A stretch of 64,000 nt of DNA, from positions 35,689,685 to 35,753,684 of the forward strand of contig NC_091188.1 in NCBI RefSeq assembly GCF_040958095.1, in the 5' to 3' direction. The stretch comes from Procambarus clarkii (lineage: Eukaryota; Arthropoda; Malacostraca; Decapoda; Cambaridae). How positions within the stretch are numbered: position 1 is the first letter of the stretch; every line of letters begins with the position of its first letter. Shown here one piece after another: positions 10,159-20,165 of the stretch. A program made the translations under genes and the position numbers. The notes below the pieces were generated by a model. The model was not told the DNA's origin. It did not search any database and worked only from the letters and a program-made list of their open reading frames with translations.

Positions 10159-12079
10159 ACCTTAATATATTATGAGTGTTGGCATCATACCAGATACCTA
10201 GAGACTTAGTTAATTTATCTGGAAGAATTTCATATTCGCTTCCATATGTCTCTTGCTGTGCACGTTTGATCCAGTAGAGGATAGGATTGGGAAACTTATG
10301 TCTGATTCCTATCTTAGCAAGAAAGTCAAACACATGTGCTGTCACTCTTAATAACTTACTTAAGTTAGAATAATTGTGAGGATCAATAGTTAAGATTCGA
10401 TGAGGTTCTGGTTCTTTCATGGGAGTAGTGATATTGGTCACTATGACTTGTGGCTTTTGTTTGGGCCACTGACCACCAACAAGCCATGAAGGTCCATTGA
10501 ACCACATCGAAGACTTGATAAGTTGTTTTAGTGTTAATCCCCGAAATAAATAATCTGCAGGATTGTCCTTAGTAGGAACATGTCTGAATTTATATCCAGC
10601 AGATAATTCATGAATTTCCCTAACACGATTACTGACGTAGGGAGTTTTATTGTTTTTGTTTCTTACCCATTGTAAGACTGCCTCATTGTCTGACCACACG
10701 ACAATCTCACCAAAGTGGATATTATTGAGTGTCTTGGTCAGGCAATGAGCCAATCTTACTCCCACCAGCAATGCAGTCAACTCCATTTGAGGTAAAGATC
10801 TCTTCTTAATGGGAGCAACTCTTGCTTTAGATGTGAGCAAAATTGATTGTGCACTATTAACTAAGTAGGTTACAGCGCCATACGCTTTGCCAGAGGCATC
10901 GCAAAAAACGTGCAAATTTGTGGGCAAGTTTGGTCCTGAAGCATTACGAGGAAATTTCAAAACACCTAATTGATTGAAATCCGTTGTGAGTATCTGCCAT
11001 TTAGCTTGTAACTCACTTGGTAATTTACCATCCCATCCCATATGTTTCTGCCAGCATTCCTGCATTAGGAGTTTGCCCCTTATTAATATAGGACTAAGTA
11101 AGCCTAAAGGGTCAAATGGTTGACTGACATACGAGAGTAATTTTCTCATGGTAAGGGATGAATTATCGGTTTGCACTGACTTGACATTCATCTCGTCAGT
11201 ACTTGTGTTCCATTCCACACCTAGAACCTTTAATTGATTAGGTCCCTGATAACCTGGAAATTCTTTCTCGATTATCTGGTTTAATGATTTATTATTTGAG
11301 GCCCATGATTGTAGTGGCATATTGGCTCCTAATAACTCACGGTTAGCTTCATGGTAGATTTCTACCAAATTGGATTGATCATTTGTAGTTCCCTGGAAAT
11401 TGTCGACGTACAAGTTGTCACTAATTTCTGCTTTATAAGGGCTATTCGTCTTCCTCAAATGTGTATCTAGTGTCGCTTGCAATAGAAACAGGGAAGACGT
11501 CGCTCCGAATAATACTGAGGCAAAACGATATGTGATGATATCACTGTTAGGATCCAGTGGGTCCTTAATCCAGAGAAACTTGGTGTAATTACGATCCTCT
11601 TCCTGTAAACCTACTCTAAGGAAGGCTTTACTGATATCAGCAGTATAAGCAAAAATACCAGTACGGAATCGTAATAGCACATCATGTAGCCTTTGGGTTA
11701 GGCTAGGTCCCGTTTGGAGACATTCATTCAAAGACACACTGTTGGGCTTCACTTTAGCACTACAGTTGAAGACAATACGTATTGGTGTTGTCAATGAATC
11801 TTTCACCACATCGTGATGGGGTAAATAGTGACCTATTTTCCGGTCATCATTATCAACAACCTCGATAAATTTACTGTTGAGTTATTGTTGGATTAGTTGA
11901 TGATACATGTGTAGTTTGTCTGGCTGCTTCTGCAGTCGTGTTAATTGAGACTGCAATTGTGAGGCTGCCATAAAATAATTAACTGGAAGTTGTGGATGAT
12001 TCAACTTCCATGGTAGTCTCACCCAATATTGTTTATCTTTATAGACAACTGTATCCAGATATTGCTGGTAAGTCCACAT
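10004..12079 (-). pseudogene. BEL/Pao pol: N-terminal region, reverse transcriptase and RNase H
   Basis: The sense frame from 12079 begins with the usual BEL pre-RT region (WVRLPWKLNHPQLP) and is cut by a TAA at 11882-11884, then continues in the same phase. Numbering from the Met at 11809: RT block with Asp58 (TADISKAF), FGATSS at 101-106, and the catalytic box YVDN at 134-137. RNase H has Asp304 (FCDASG), Glu343 (MELTAL), Asp374 (WSDNEAV) and the NPADYLFRG block at 416-424. These define both enzymatic domains that copy the element's RNA into DNA in cytoplasmic particles. The YVDN box has Asn where most RTs have Asp. The protein as encoded here would be truncated by the TAA and by the shift near 10120. 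Confidence 0.93.
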
Positions 12080-12206
12080 ATCATCAGGGCTTGGTTGTTC
12101 AGGGATAATACCTAGTGTCTAAATCCCACAGACGATGTACAGGGGGATCAGACTCAATATCTTCAGATATTTCTCTGAAATGTAGGGGTGACTGTTCCAA
12201 GCCTAG

Positions 12207-14228
12207 TCACGCCACTATTATATTATTAGATTGTTGGTTGGTTGACGCTGGATTTTGTGGGAAAAGCACCGGTCCAGTAAGCAATATGCCTCCAGCAGAT
12301 GACAACAAATTCATTCCGAGTTGTCTGGTGCATCCCGTTATAAATTTATAATAATGGTCAGCACCTATAAGTATTCCAACATCAGTGAGGCAGTCAGAAT
12401 TTATTTTGTAATCTGCTAGCCTCATGCAGTTTCGTTTAAGATATTTCGCAGTGCGAGCTAATCCTGTGACCTGCAGGTCCGTAGGAAGTTTGTCTACTAC
12501 TACCGCTTGTATTGGACTAGTGGAAGATCCAAGTCTCACTAATACCTTAACTACTTGGTATTCCCGAGGTCCACTATTAGTCAAGAAACCAGAAATATTT
12601 AATCTCACACTTTTGGCAGGTTTTAATTTTAACTGCTCGACTAATTGTTGTGTAATGAAGGTTTTCTGTGATTCTTGATCAAAAAGACCTCTAGTGTTAA
12701 CTCTAGATTTCCTGTTTATTAGTCTAAGTTGAGCTGTAGGCAGAGTGGTATTATTACCTGACTCAGTAGCAAGTACATTTATTTCTTGATGCACTTTGCA
12801 ATATTGTACTGTGGTAGAATTCGTGGAATTCTCCCCAGTTGTCATGGATTGGGTAGAAGTTTTTCTACATAAGGCATAGTGATGTACACCTTGGTTGCAT
12901 CTACTGCATGAACGTAGTTGCACTACACATTTTTTGGGGTCATGAGAGCCCATGCACTTGGTGCACCTGTGTATTCCTTGTAACCGTTTAATCCTGGTAT
13001 TAAAGTTAGAATTAACAGTGCATTGGTAGGTGGCATGTTCTTGACTACAGAACAGATACCTTATCTCTCTGGTTGACTTTGTTCCTTGAGTAGACAAGTC
13101 CTTTGTTACACCAGAAGGAGATACTGAATAAGTACCTACATTACCACTCCCTTTTCCAGTGGGTGGAGCAGTTCTAGGTTTAAATTTATTAGACTTATTT
13201 AAAGTCGTTTTTGGTTTGACTGAAGTGTCAATATGAGCTGAGTTACGATGGGAGTTAGTAGAGAAGTTTGAAACACTTTTCCCATCTTGGTTGGCTCTTT
13301 GTCTTTCGACTAAGGTATGTAGACCTTCTGTAATTTCTTTCAAGGTCAGAAAGGTCTTGTTGTACATAGTACACAATTTATCTAAGGTTTCTCTTGGCAA
13401 TTTTCGCCTAACAACTACTTTGGTCATCCATTCAGCTGTCTGAATTTGGACTTTAAGGCTTAAGGCCTTGAGTAAAGATTCTAACTCTAGCCTGAAAGTT
13501 TGGAGAGAATCTGTTGAATTATTAGCAGATGGTAAATCTAGCAATTTTTGAACTAAGACAGTAATAGTTCTCTCCTTGTTATCGTGGTTGGTTTTGAGCA
13601 ATTGAACAGCTAAGGTGTAACCATCACTGGTCAGTGTTATATTAGAGATTACTTTCAAGGCTTCATTTCGTAACAAGCCTTGTAAATAAGTGAATTTGGT
13701 TGTTTGAGGAATGTTAACTTTAGAGTCTACTGCGTCTACGAATTTACTCCAGAAATCATCCCAACTTTCATTCTCGTTACCAGAGAATGTGGGTATGTTG
13801 ATTTGAGGTAATTTGACGTCAGGATCTGTATGTGCAGTAGAAGTTATTGTCAATTTGTTTTTAGCAATTTGCTTCTTAAAGGGTAGAAGCTTAACCTGTA
13901 TATCTTCTTCATACTGGTCTAAGTCATTTATAACATCCTCAAGTTCACTATCATCTACAGAGGTTGAGTGAAGTTCTGTTAAATACAGACTCATGTGTTG
14001 CTTAATATGGGCAAATTTGCTTTCAGCAACTTGTAGTAAATCTTCTAATTCAAAGTAGTCAACAGGTGACTGTTGTGACAGATTTTGACATTTATTAATC
14101 TGTCGGGTCAAATGACCTTTCAGACCGATAAGGGTCCTTTTCATTTTTGTAGCCGTTTCCATTTTGGTGGGTAAAGGCTGGTTTGTCAGTAAATATTTGT
14201 TACTGAGATAACTGGGATATTGACTCAT
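12207..14228 (-). CDS. BEL/Pao gag and aspartic protease polyprotein
   Basis: 673 codons starting at an ATG. Residues about 139-260 match DUF1759 (PQINIPTFSG, WDDFWSKF, KFTYLQGLL), the BEL capsid-type domain. Two zinc knuckles follow: C422/C425/H429/C434 (CX2CX3HX4C) and C441/C444/H449/C454 (CX2CX4HX4C), with a weaker Cys/His cluster at 394-403. A DUF1758-type aspartic protease runs from about 505 to 630, with catalytic-region Asp517 in LFDQESQKTFI and ILIGADHYY near 619-627. In BEL elements gag, protease and pol usually form one frame. Here a TGA at 12207-12209 ends the frame, while codons beyond it remain meaningful for about 30 residues (DPPVHRLWDL) until a phase change near 12115. The TGA is thus either a nonsense mutation or a readthrough point. 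The protease loop reads D-Q-E-S rather than D-S/T-G. Confidence 0.9.
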   Translation of the reverse strand: MSQYPSYLSNKYLLTNQPLPTKMETATKMKRTLIGLKGHLTRQINKCQNLSQQSPVDYFELEDLLQVAESKFAHIKQHMSLYLTELHSTSVDDSELEDVINDLDQYEEDIQVKLLPFKKQIAKNKLTITSTAHTDPDVKLPQINIPTFSGNENESWDDFWSKFVDAVDSKVNIPQTTKFTYLQGLLRNEALKVISNITLTSDGYTLAVQLLKTNHDNKERTITVLVQKLLDLPSANNSTDSLQTFRLELESLLKALSLKVQIQTAEWMTKVVVRRKLPRETLDKLCTMYNKTFLTLKEITEGLHTLVERQRANQDGKSVSNFSTNSHRNSAHIDTSVKPKTTLNKSNKFKPRTAPPTGKGSGNVGTYSVSPSGVTKDLSTQGTKSTREIRYLFCSQEHATYQCTVNSNFNTRIKRLQGIHRCTKCMGSHDPKKCVVQLRSCSRCNQGVHHYALCRKTSTQSMTTGENSTNSTTVQYCKVHQEINVLATESGNNTTLPTAQLRLINRKSRVNTRGLFDQESQKTFITQQLVEQLKLKPAKSVRLNISGFLTNSGPREYQVVKVLVRLGSSTSPIQAVVVDKLPTDLQVTGLARTAKYLKRNCMRLADYKINSDCLTDVGILIGADHYYKFITGCTRQLGMNLLSSAGGILLTGPVLFPQNPASTNQQSNNIIVA

Positions 14229-14763
14229 TCAGTGGAGTTCAATATCAATAATAATAGCCTGATATACTTGAATAGACTATAATTTACCTACCTAACAAGA
14301 AATAACTAATTATTTTGAGCAGTGCTCGAACTTCACCATTAACTTTCGTCCAGTTAGCTCTTCTGTATCACCATTAGATGTAATGGTGATCATCCAGCAA
14401 TACTCAAAATAGATACACACAAAATAATGAGTACAAGATGAAATAATATGGATATACTCTAATCAGAGTTATCTCAAAGTTTAATCCCACCCTTGATAGG
14501 GTCAGCACAAATGGTATAATACATACACTACTAACTAGCTCAAGTCTAGTTGTGATAATTCCTACCAAAGAAACTACAAATTTATTTAGTCTGTGTTTGT
14601 GCCAAATTCAGCACAATCACAGCCTAAACTCTACCTAATAAGATTGGTAAAGATTATTGTGGTGCAGAAATGTGAATATAGTTGTGCTGTATTTTTGTTT
14701 TTTTTGCATTTTATAGTTTATAAGTGTGCACTTGCACACACAAGTGAAAACAGTTATTTACAG

Positions 14764-15309
14764 TTAACTTTGGCTTGCTAGCCACAGCCGTTTGTGATAA
14801 TTGATTGTGTTGATCAATTTGTCAACTACATGTGACTTAGACTCACCTGACAGGTGTACACCATCTCTTGCCAGGTTTTGTCTTTATGGTCTGGCTCTAA
14901 ATTGGATATAAGTGGCATCCAATCTCACTCGTTTTTTCAGCCTTAAATTTCTGTATTTAGCAGCTCTCTGGTAGTATTCTGGTGTTACTCCCCAACGATT
15001 ATCTTGACTTGGTTGGCGACGTTCCACTAATGTGAATACTACCGAATTGCTGATGAGCTTAAATGAAGAAATTATGGTTTTAAGGTGATTGATCACCTCA
15101 GCTGGATGACGAGTAGGATGGATGTCATTACCACCTAAGTATATAATGGTTAGATGATGTGGCCACTCTAACGCAGGTGTTAGTGTGGAATTGTTATAAA
15201 AGTTATGAGCTGTTGCTCCTGGCGACCTAAAGATTCTTACTTCAGTATGAGGTATAGGTCTAAGTGTTGTGGGTAATTGACTGTGTCCCACGAGTGCTAC
15301 CTTATACAT
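14764..15309 (-). pseudogene. SGNH/GDSL-hydrolase-like accessory frame in the BEL/Pao leader
   Basis: The frame begins at an ATG (15309) and runs 141 codons to a TAA at 14884-14886, then stays open in the same phase to 14764. SGNH blocks are visible. Block I is VALVGHS, with Ser10 in the nucleophile position (GHS in place of GDS). Block II is a Gly at 31 (SPGATA). Block III is IIYLGGNDI, with Asn61. About ten codons past the TAA is ARDGVHLS, which supplies the DxxH of block V (Asp 14863-14865, His 14854-14856). Spacing and order fit an SGNH fold, which acts as esterase or lipase in other proteins. It lies between the 5' LTR and gag on the sense strand, so it could be an extra leader ORF or a captured fragment. 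Only the stop breaks it. Confidence 0.65.
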
Positions 15310-15460
15310 GAGGTGTAAGTAGCAATGACTTGGTGTGACTTAGGCTAACCTATGTGTTACGCTGTTGGTAGACACAATTAATTAAAATGGTTAGTCTAGA
15401 CTACTTCACACGGTGATTAGTTATTACAAATTAGTATGTATATTTATATTTTATGTTTAT

Positions 15461-15478
15461 CCGGTTCGATAAGGACCA
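15461..15478 (-). promoter_or_regulatory. Candidate primer-binding site of the BEL/Pao element
   Basis: On the sense strand, three bases after the 5' LTR end (CCCACA), the sequence reads TGGTCCTTATCGAACCGG. It begins with TGG, as expected for a site complementary to a tRNA 3' CCA end. I could not assign a tRNA: the distance from the TTCGA-like core to the CCA is shorter than in a standard T arm. Position is the main support. Confidence 0.5.
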
Positions 15479-15481
15479 TAA

Positions 15482-17120
15482 TGTGGGACATTTGGGGCTT
15501 GACTCTATTTATTTAATTATTAAAGTAATGAAATCAATTACGAAGGACCACCCGCTTTTATAGTAAAGAGGGAAACTAATAAAAAGTGATAATTAGAAAT
15601 TCCTGGAAGAACCAGTGTTTATGGCTAAATATTAGGAAGTATAATCACTTAAAAATTAATGGGCTGTATAGATAGTTAACTTGAATCAAAGCCTCAAACA
15701 CCTACATTGGGGGGTTATTGCTAGAACTTCATATACGTCTAGGAACTAGTGTGGTTCGTGCACCAGTTCATTGTGTAATAACTTAATCTTATGACCAATT
15801 AAAGAAATCTATAGAAATTTTATCACCAGTAAATATATGAATCATTAACATCATAAATTAATCCTTCTAATAAACACGTATTATCTCCAGTGTACACAGT
15901 ATTCAATTAAATGATAGGATAAAATAATAAGAATTTGAATAATTAAATGAATACGAAAAGTCTTAGCTTTAAGACGATTTCAATGACATCAGTTACGAAT
16001 CCTCCTCGGGATTTCCAGAATTCCTCGTAGAACACTGGGAGATGAATAACACGGGTAAAGTAACAGCTCGTGGACTCCTCACATGCGAGCTATAATTTAA
16101 GGGATATTACGTAGCATTGCACTAGGCTACTAAAATATCTATGTTCATGAAAATAGGAAATGAATTAGTTACAATACTAACATGGGTTTTGTTGAGGTTG
16201 CTCAATGTAACGACAAGCTGCCCCGACATATACAATCTCTAATGATGCACCAAAAGGGAATTATATATACTTAGCTAAGGGGTACAGATTAAGTTGAGAC
16301 TTGCCGAAACCGCGTCCCAAGCTCCACTCTCACAATGGCGAACCCGTGGTTGATAGCTTGGCTTGAATGTCGACGCGCTTTAATTGGCTGGTCACGACAG
16401 ATCACGTGGAACAATATTAACTAGTTCTAGGATGAGTATCAGGTTAAATCTTGCTGACAACTTCACCGTAACGTGTCCCAGACTCTGACACCAAGACTTG
16501 TTGCTCAATTCCACAACAAGTGACTTCACGCCGCACTCAGGCGTCTTGTCCTCCTCAAACCACAAATCACAATGGCGTCTCCCTCCCCGCTCGCGTCTCG
16601 CATTCGCCACAGAAATTATTTATCACGAATAATATTATTTCGCGCAGTTGTGGCTAAAATGCTTTAATAAAGACTGGGTTGTAATTCTAGGGAGTTAAAT
16701 ATTATTACTTTCTCGTCTTATGGTGGTAAACAAGAAATCGAGAAGATTTTAGTTTTCTCCATGGCATTCATGCGTGACGGTAAATTTATTACTTGATAAC
16801 AATTGTAACTAAAAACTCTCGATTTGGAATTATTTGGGAGTTATGTTATCCGTAAATAATTATCACACGGAATACTGATGATTTTAGAGAATCACACTCA
16901 ATTCTCTAACACACTGGACATAAATGTGTTTAACTAGGTAGAATCTGACGCAATACTGGTGCTTGGTTTCGTAAGACTTCCAGTATTCTTATACAGATAT
17001 AATTATTAGTTCATGTGAACCCTACTGTTAGTAAATTTTAGTAACTACAGTAATTAGTATAATTTAACACTAATTTATAATAATACAATAATATTGTATT
17101 AGTGTTGGAAATTTCCAACA
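15482..17120 (-). repeat. 5' LTR of the BEL/Pao element
   Basis: 1,639 bp, same termini as the left LTR. It is longer mainly because of about 100 bp at 16367-16468 (starting ATGTCGACGCGC) that is missing from the left copy, and an 11-bp duplication-like segment (GAATTATTTGG) near 16828. A 72-codon minus-strand frame at 16392-16610 spans this indel and has no recognisable content. Promoter elements are expected here but I could not single one out. Confidence 0.95.
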
Positions 17121-17126
17121 CCCGAG
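17121..17126. other. Target-site duplication (right), CCCGAG
   Basis: Second copy of the 6-bp duplication flanking the BEL/Pao insertion. The continuation CTCTGTC is pre-insertion genomic sequence. Confidence 0.85.
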
Positions 17127-17235
17127 CTCTGTCAACAAGTTCGAACCCTCATCACGGCCTTTGTGGATTTGTTCATTTGATGTATCAAGCTATTGTGATT
17201 TCTGTGTGTAAATATAGTTAATACTTCTTCTCAAC
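17127..17235 (+). mobile_element. tRNA-derived SINE tail (right copy)
   Basis: GTTCGAACCCTCATCACGG at about 17139 contains a canonical pol III box B (GTTCGAACC). The tail TGTGGATTTGTTCATTTGATG and TATAGTTAATAC follows. No convincing box A lies upstream before the LTR, so the copy is 5'-truncated or was disrupted. It is the inverted relative of 6605-6720. Confidence 0.6.
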
Positions 17236-17400
17236 GTGCTAGAAGGTGCTCAGTTGAGGTGAGGACTGGTAATATAAGCATTCGACAGCGAGTCATCAAG
17301 ATCACATACAGCCCCACTCCTGTGCCAGGTAAGTCTACTACGGGCTCACCATAGCCTGTGCTACTTGGTACTTTTTGGTTGGTGTTATAAATTTAGTTGC

Positions 17401-18391
17401 TGTTATGGGGGGTATGGAGTACTAATGGGAAGGGCCAACAGCTAGAATCAAGATGTATCAAAATTAGTGGCATAAATAGGCCCGGCCCCCAAGGAACATA
17501 GTTCCTGTTTATGCTTTAAGGTTTTAGAAAAAGATCTGTCGTCTGGAATACAATCACCTACACCACTACAGTAGGATTAATGGATACACCTCAAAACTAA
17601 CTTATTTATTAACCTCTCTTAACAACCCCCCATATACATTAACAACAATAACAATAACTACTTTACCACACTATTTTACTTTAAAAGTCTTGGTCCACAT
17701 AGGCAGGATACAAGGTTTTACAATTAGGACAAACTAGAGTAAAGTCAACTAGGCAAGGGATACTAGCAAGGACTCTAGGTAGCTTAATGGTACCACTTGA
17801 GCACACGTGGTTCCACTGAGACCCCTTAGAGTAACTTAGCAATATAAACACTAGCGTAGCCTATACACATTACTACACACTTATGCCAGAAAACGTACAT
17901 GCTACACGGTACTTAGCTTTGTAAACTAGACACAGGATAAGGTAAGGGATGAGGAGAAAGAGGAGGAGGAGGCAGAGCCACACAGGGAAGATGTTTCCAC
18001 AACACAGCCAGAACAGAGAAGAATGACCCAGCGTCCTCCTGCCTCCCACTCACTTGCTGCCAGAGGATCTTCAGCTGATCGTACGGCAAACATCAACCCA
18101 AGTTTACTCAGACCTTCCTTACTATTTCCCTTAAACATTCTAAGAATATCTGATAATTAATCAATAACAAGCTCAAGAGTCTGAATGCTCTGTGAGAAAC
18201 AAGATTCATCTTATGTCTGGCAAGGAAGATAGGAATAAGGCATACTCCCGGATTTTAAGGAGCCCAGATATAAATATTATTGTAATTAAATATCCCTCTC
18301 ACATGATCCAATTCTATGAATTAATGTAAAGTAATTATTTAGAGCTCAACTTGACCTCTGGTTTCCAACTAAGGAACCCAGAGTCATAACA
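17401..18391 (+). repeat. Tentative LTR with TGTTATG...CATAACA termini
   Basis: The segment starts TGTTATGG and ends GTCATAACA, giving inverted 7-bp ends of the TG...CA type. It contains a TATA-like GATATAAAT near 18270. Immediately after it is GTCGGAGTGGCCGAG, in the place where a primer-binding site would lie. No partner LTR, flanking duplication or coding region could be found, so it may be a fragment or a chance arrangement. A 70-codon minus-strand frame at 17926-18138 has no recognisable content. Confidence 0.3.
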
Positions 18392-19013
18392 GTCGGAGTG
18401 GCCGAGTCCAAAACAACAACAACAATGAGTCATCATCAGTCTAGTTGCATGAGTGGGTCAGTAGAGATGCTTGAGAGATACGGCACGTCTTCAACATTCA
18501 CCAGCAACATTGTAACACTCGATGTGTGCAGTTCCTATCCTCACAAGACAGCCTCCACACACAGCACACAGCCAGACTCCGGCCGCATCAAACTTCCACG
18601 CGCTCGGCCCCACTCGACTCCGCTCACATTCAGAGCGCCACAGTCTACACTCTCACCCGGCATCCGAGCTCTCCACCTCAGCCTCACTCAGCTCTCTGCC
18701 CTGCTTCAGGCTTCGTCTCAACTACTACCACACTTCACTACACTGCCAACAAGCCGACTGCTGAAACCAAGACTATACTAACTTTAAATAAAAACCACTA
18801 AACTCTTTGTGTCTATTCAACCAAATATGTACATGTAAATATACGAAACAGGGCATTATCTGAAGCCAGATAATTTATGTGGTGGCCCCAAGATACAGAT
18901 GATGTGGTGGAACTACACACAGTAACATTCATTAATTTTGTGTATGAATCCACCACCACCAGGTAATATTTGTATTCATAGGTCCAGCATAATCTATAGG
19001 AAGTCTAGACCAG
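18392..19013. other. Non-coding stretch, no gene recognised
   Basis: Contains CA/AAC-rich sequence, three overlapping frames of 80-127 codons between 18398 and 18801 with Ser/Thr/His-rich low-complexity content, and an AATAAA at about 18786. Nothing supports translation. It could be internal remains of an LTR element if 17401-18391 is an LTR. Confidence 0.5.
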
Positions 19014-19948
19014 GGTTTCCCAGTGCATGGCCAGGAAAGTACTGGGGCCTGGGGTTTCCCAGTGCATGGCCAGGAAAGTACTGGGGCCTGGGGTTTCCCA
19101 GTGCATGGCCAAGAAAGTACTGGGGCCTGGGGTTTCCCAGTGCATGGCCAGGAAAGTACTGGGGCCTGGGGTTTCCCAGTGCATGGCCAGGAAAGTACTG
19201 GGGCCTGGGATTTCCCAGTGCATGGTCAGGAAAGTTCTGGGGCCTGGGGTTTCCCAGTGCATGGCCAGGAAAGTACTGGGGCCTGGGGTTTCCCAGTGCA
19301 TGGCCAGGAAAGTACTGGGGCCTGGGGTTTCCCAGTGCATGGCCAGGAAAGTACTGGGGCCTGGGGTTTCCCAGTGCATGGCCAGGAAAGTACTGGGGCC
19401 TGGGGTTTCCCAGTGCATGGCCAGGAAAGTACTGGGGCCTGGGATTTCCCAGTGCATGGTCAGGAAAGTTCTGGGGCCTGGGGTTTCCCAGTGCATGGCC
19501 AGGAAAGTACTGGGGCCTGGGGTTTCCCAGTGCATGGCCAGGAAAGTACTGGGGCCTGGGGTTTCCCAGTGCATGGCCAGGAAAGTACTGGGGCCTGGGG
19601 TTTCCCAGTGCATGGCCAGGAAAGTACTGGGGCCTGGGGTTTCCCAGTGCATGGCCAGGAAAGTACTGGGGTTTCCCAGTGCATGGCCAGGGAAGTACTG
19701 GGGCCTGGGGTTTCCCAGTGCATGGCCAGGAAAGTACTGGGGCCGGGGGTTTCCCAGTGCATGGCCAGGAAAGTACTGGGGCCTGGGGTTTCCCAGTGCA
19801 TGGCCAGGAAAGTACTGGGGCCGGGGGTTTCCCAGTGCATGGCCAGGAAAGTACTGGGGCCTGGGGTTTCCCAGTGCATGGCCAGGAAAGTACTGGGGCC
19901 TGGGATTTCCCAGTGCATGGTCAGGAAAGTACTGGGGCCTGGGGTTTC
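19014..19948. repeat. 39-bp minisatellite, about 24 units
   Basis: Head-to-tail units of 39 bp containing CCCAGTGCATGGCCAGGAAA and GTACTGGGGCCTGGGGTTT. A marker pair (GGGATTTCCC with CATGGTCAGGAAAGTTCTGG) occurs at about 19207 and again 234 bp later, so six units form a higher-order repeat. One unit near 19665 lacks 7 bp, and units with GGCCGGGGG occur 78 bp apart near 19741 and 19819. As 39 is divisible by 3 and no stop occurs in several registers, 13-residue periodic open frames appear on both strands. I do not consider them genes. Confidence 0.97.
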
Positions 19949-20165
19949 TGATAATTCTTTAAGCAAATGTGATAATTCTTTGTTACTGCAGCAATATCTT
20001 GGTCCATTTTTGCCCACCAAATCCAACTTCTAGCTTCTGGTTTCATAACATTTGTACTATTTTGGCCACCATGCCATAATGGCATAAATGTTCCAAAATT
20101 TTCTACATCTATTACGTCTCCAAATAGAAGATGAATGAAATAATTTAGGAATGAGGAAAATTAAA

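Larger units (their letters stand above)
6807..17120 (-). mobile_element. BEL/Pao LTR retrotransposon, structurally full-length, coding capacity broken
   Basis: About 10.3 kb bounded by two homologous LTRs (6807-8334 and 15482-17120) and by the duplication CCCGAG. Sense is the minus strand, so the right LTR is the 5' LTR. In sense order it holds: candidate primer-binding site (15478-15461), leader with an SGNH-like frame (15309-14764), gag-protease (14228-12207), pol N-terminus and RT-RNase H (12079-10004), integrase with DUF5641-like C-terminus (10158-8905), a 3' non-coding segment (8904-8335), and the 3' LTR. Family assignment rests on DUF1759/DUF1758-like gag-protease, the BEL-style RNase H, and the integrase C-terminal region. 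Breaks seen: an in-frame stop after the SGNH core, a TGA after gag, a phase change near 12115, a TAA at 11882, and a phase change near 10120. 14229-14763 holds nothing recognisable. Confidence 0.95.

Noticed and set aside
18398-18801. Three overlapping Ser/Thr/His-rich frames of 80-127 codons
   Set aside because: No domain, no consistent register, low-complexity content, no start context.
18938-20033. Frames of 215-337 codons over the 39-bp minisatellite
   Set aside because: Open in several registers on both strands because 39 is a multiple of three; no unique sequence.
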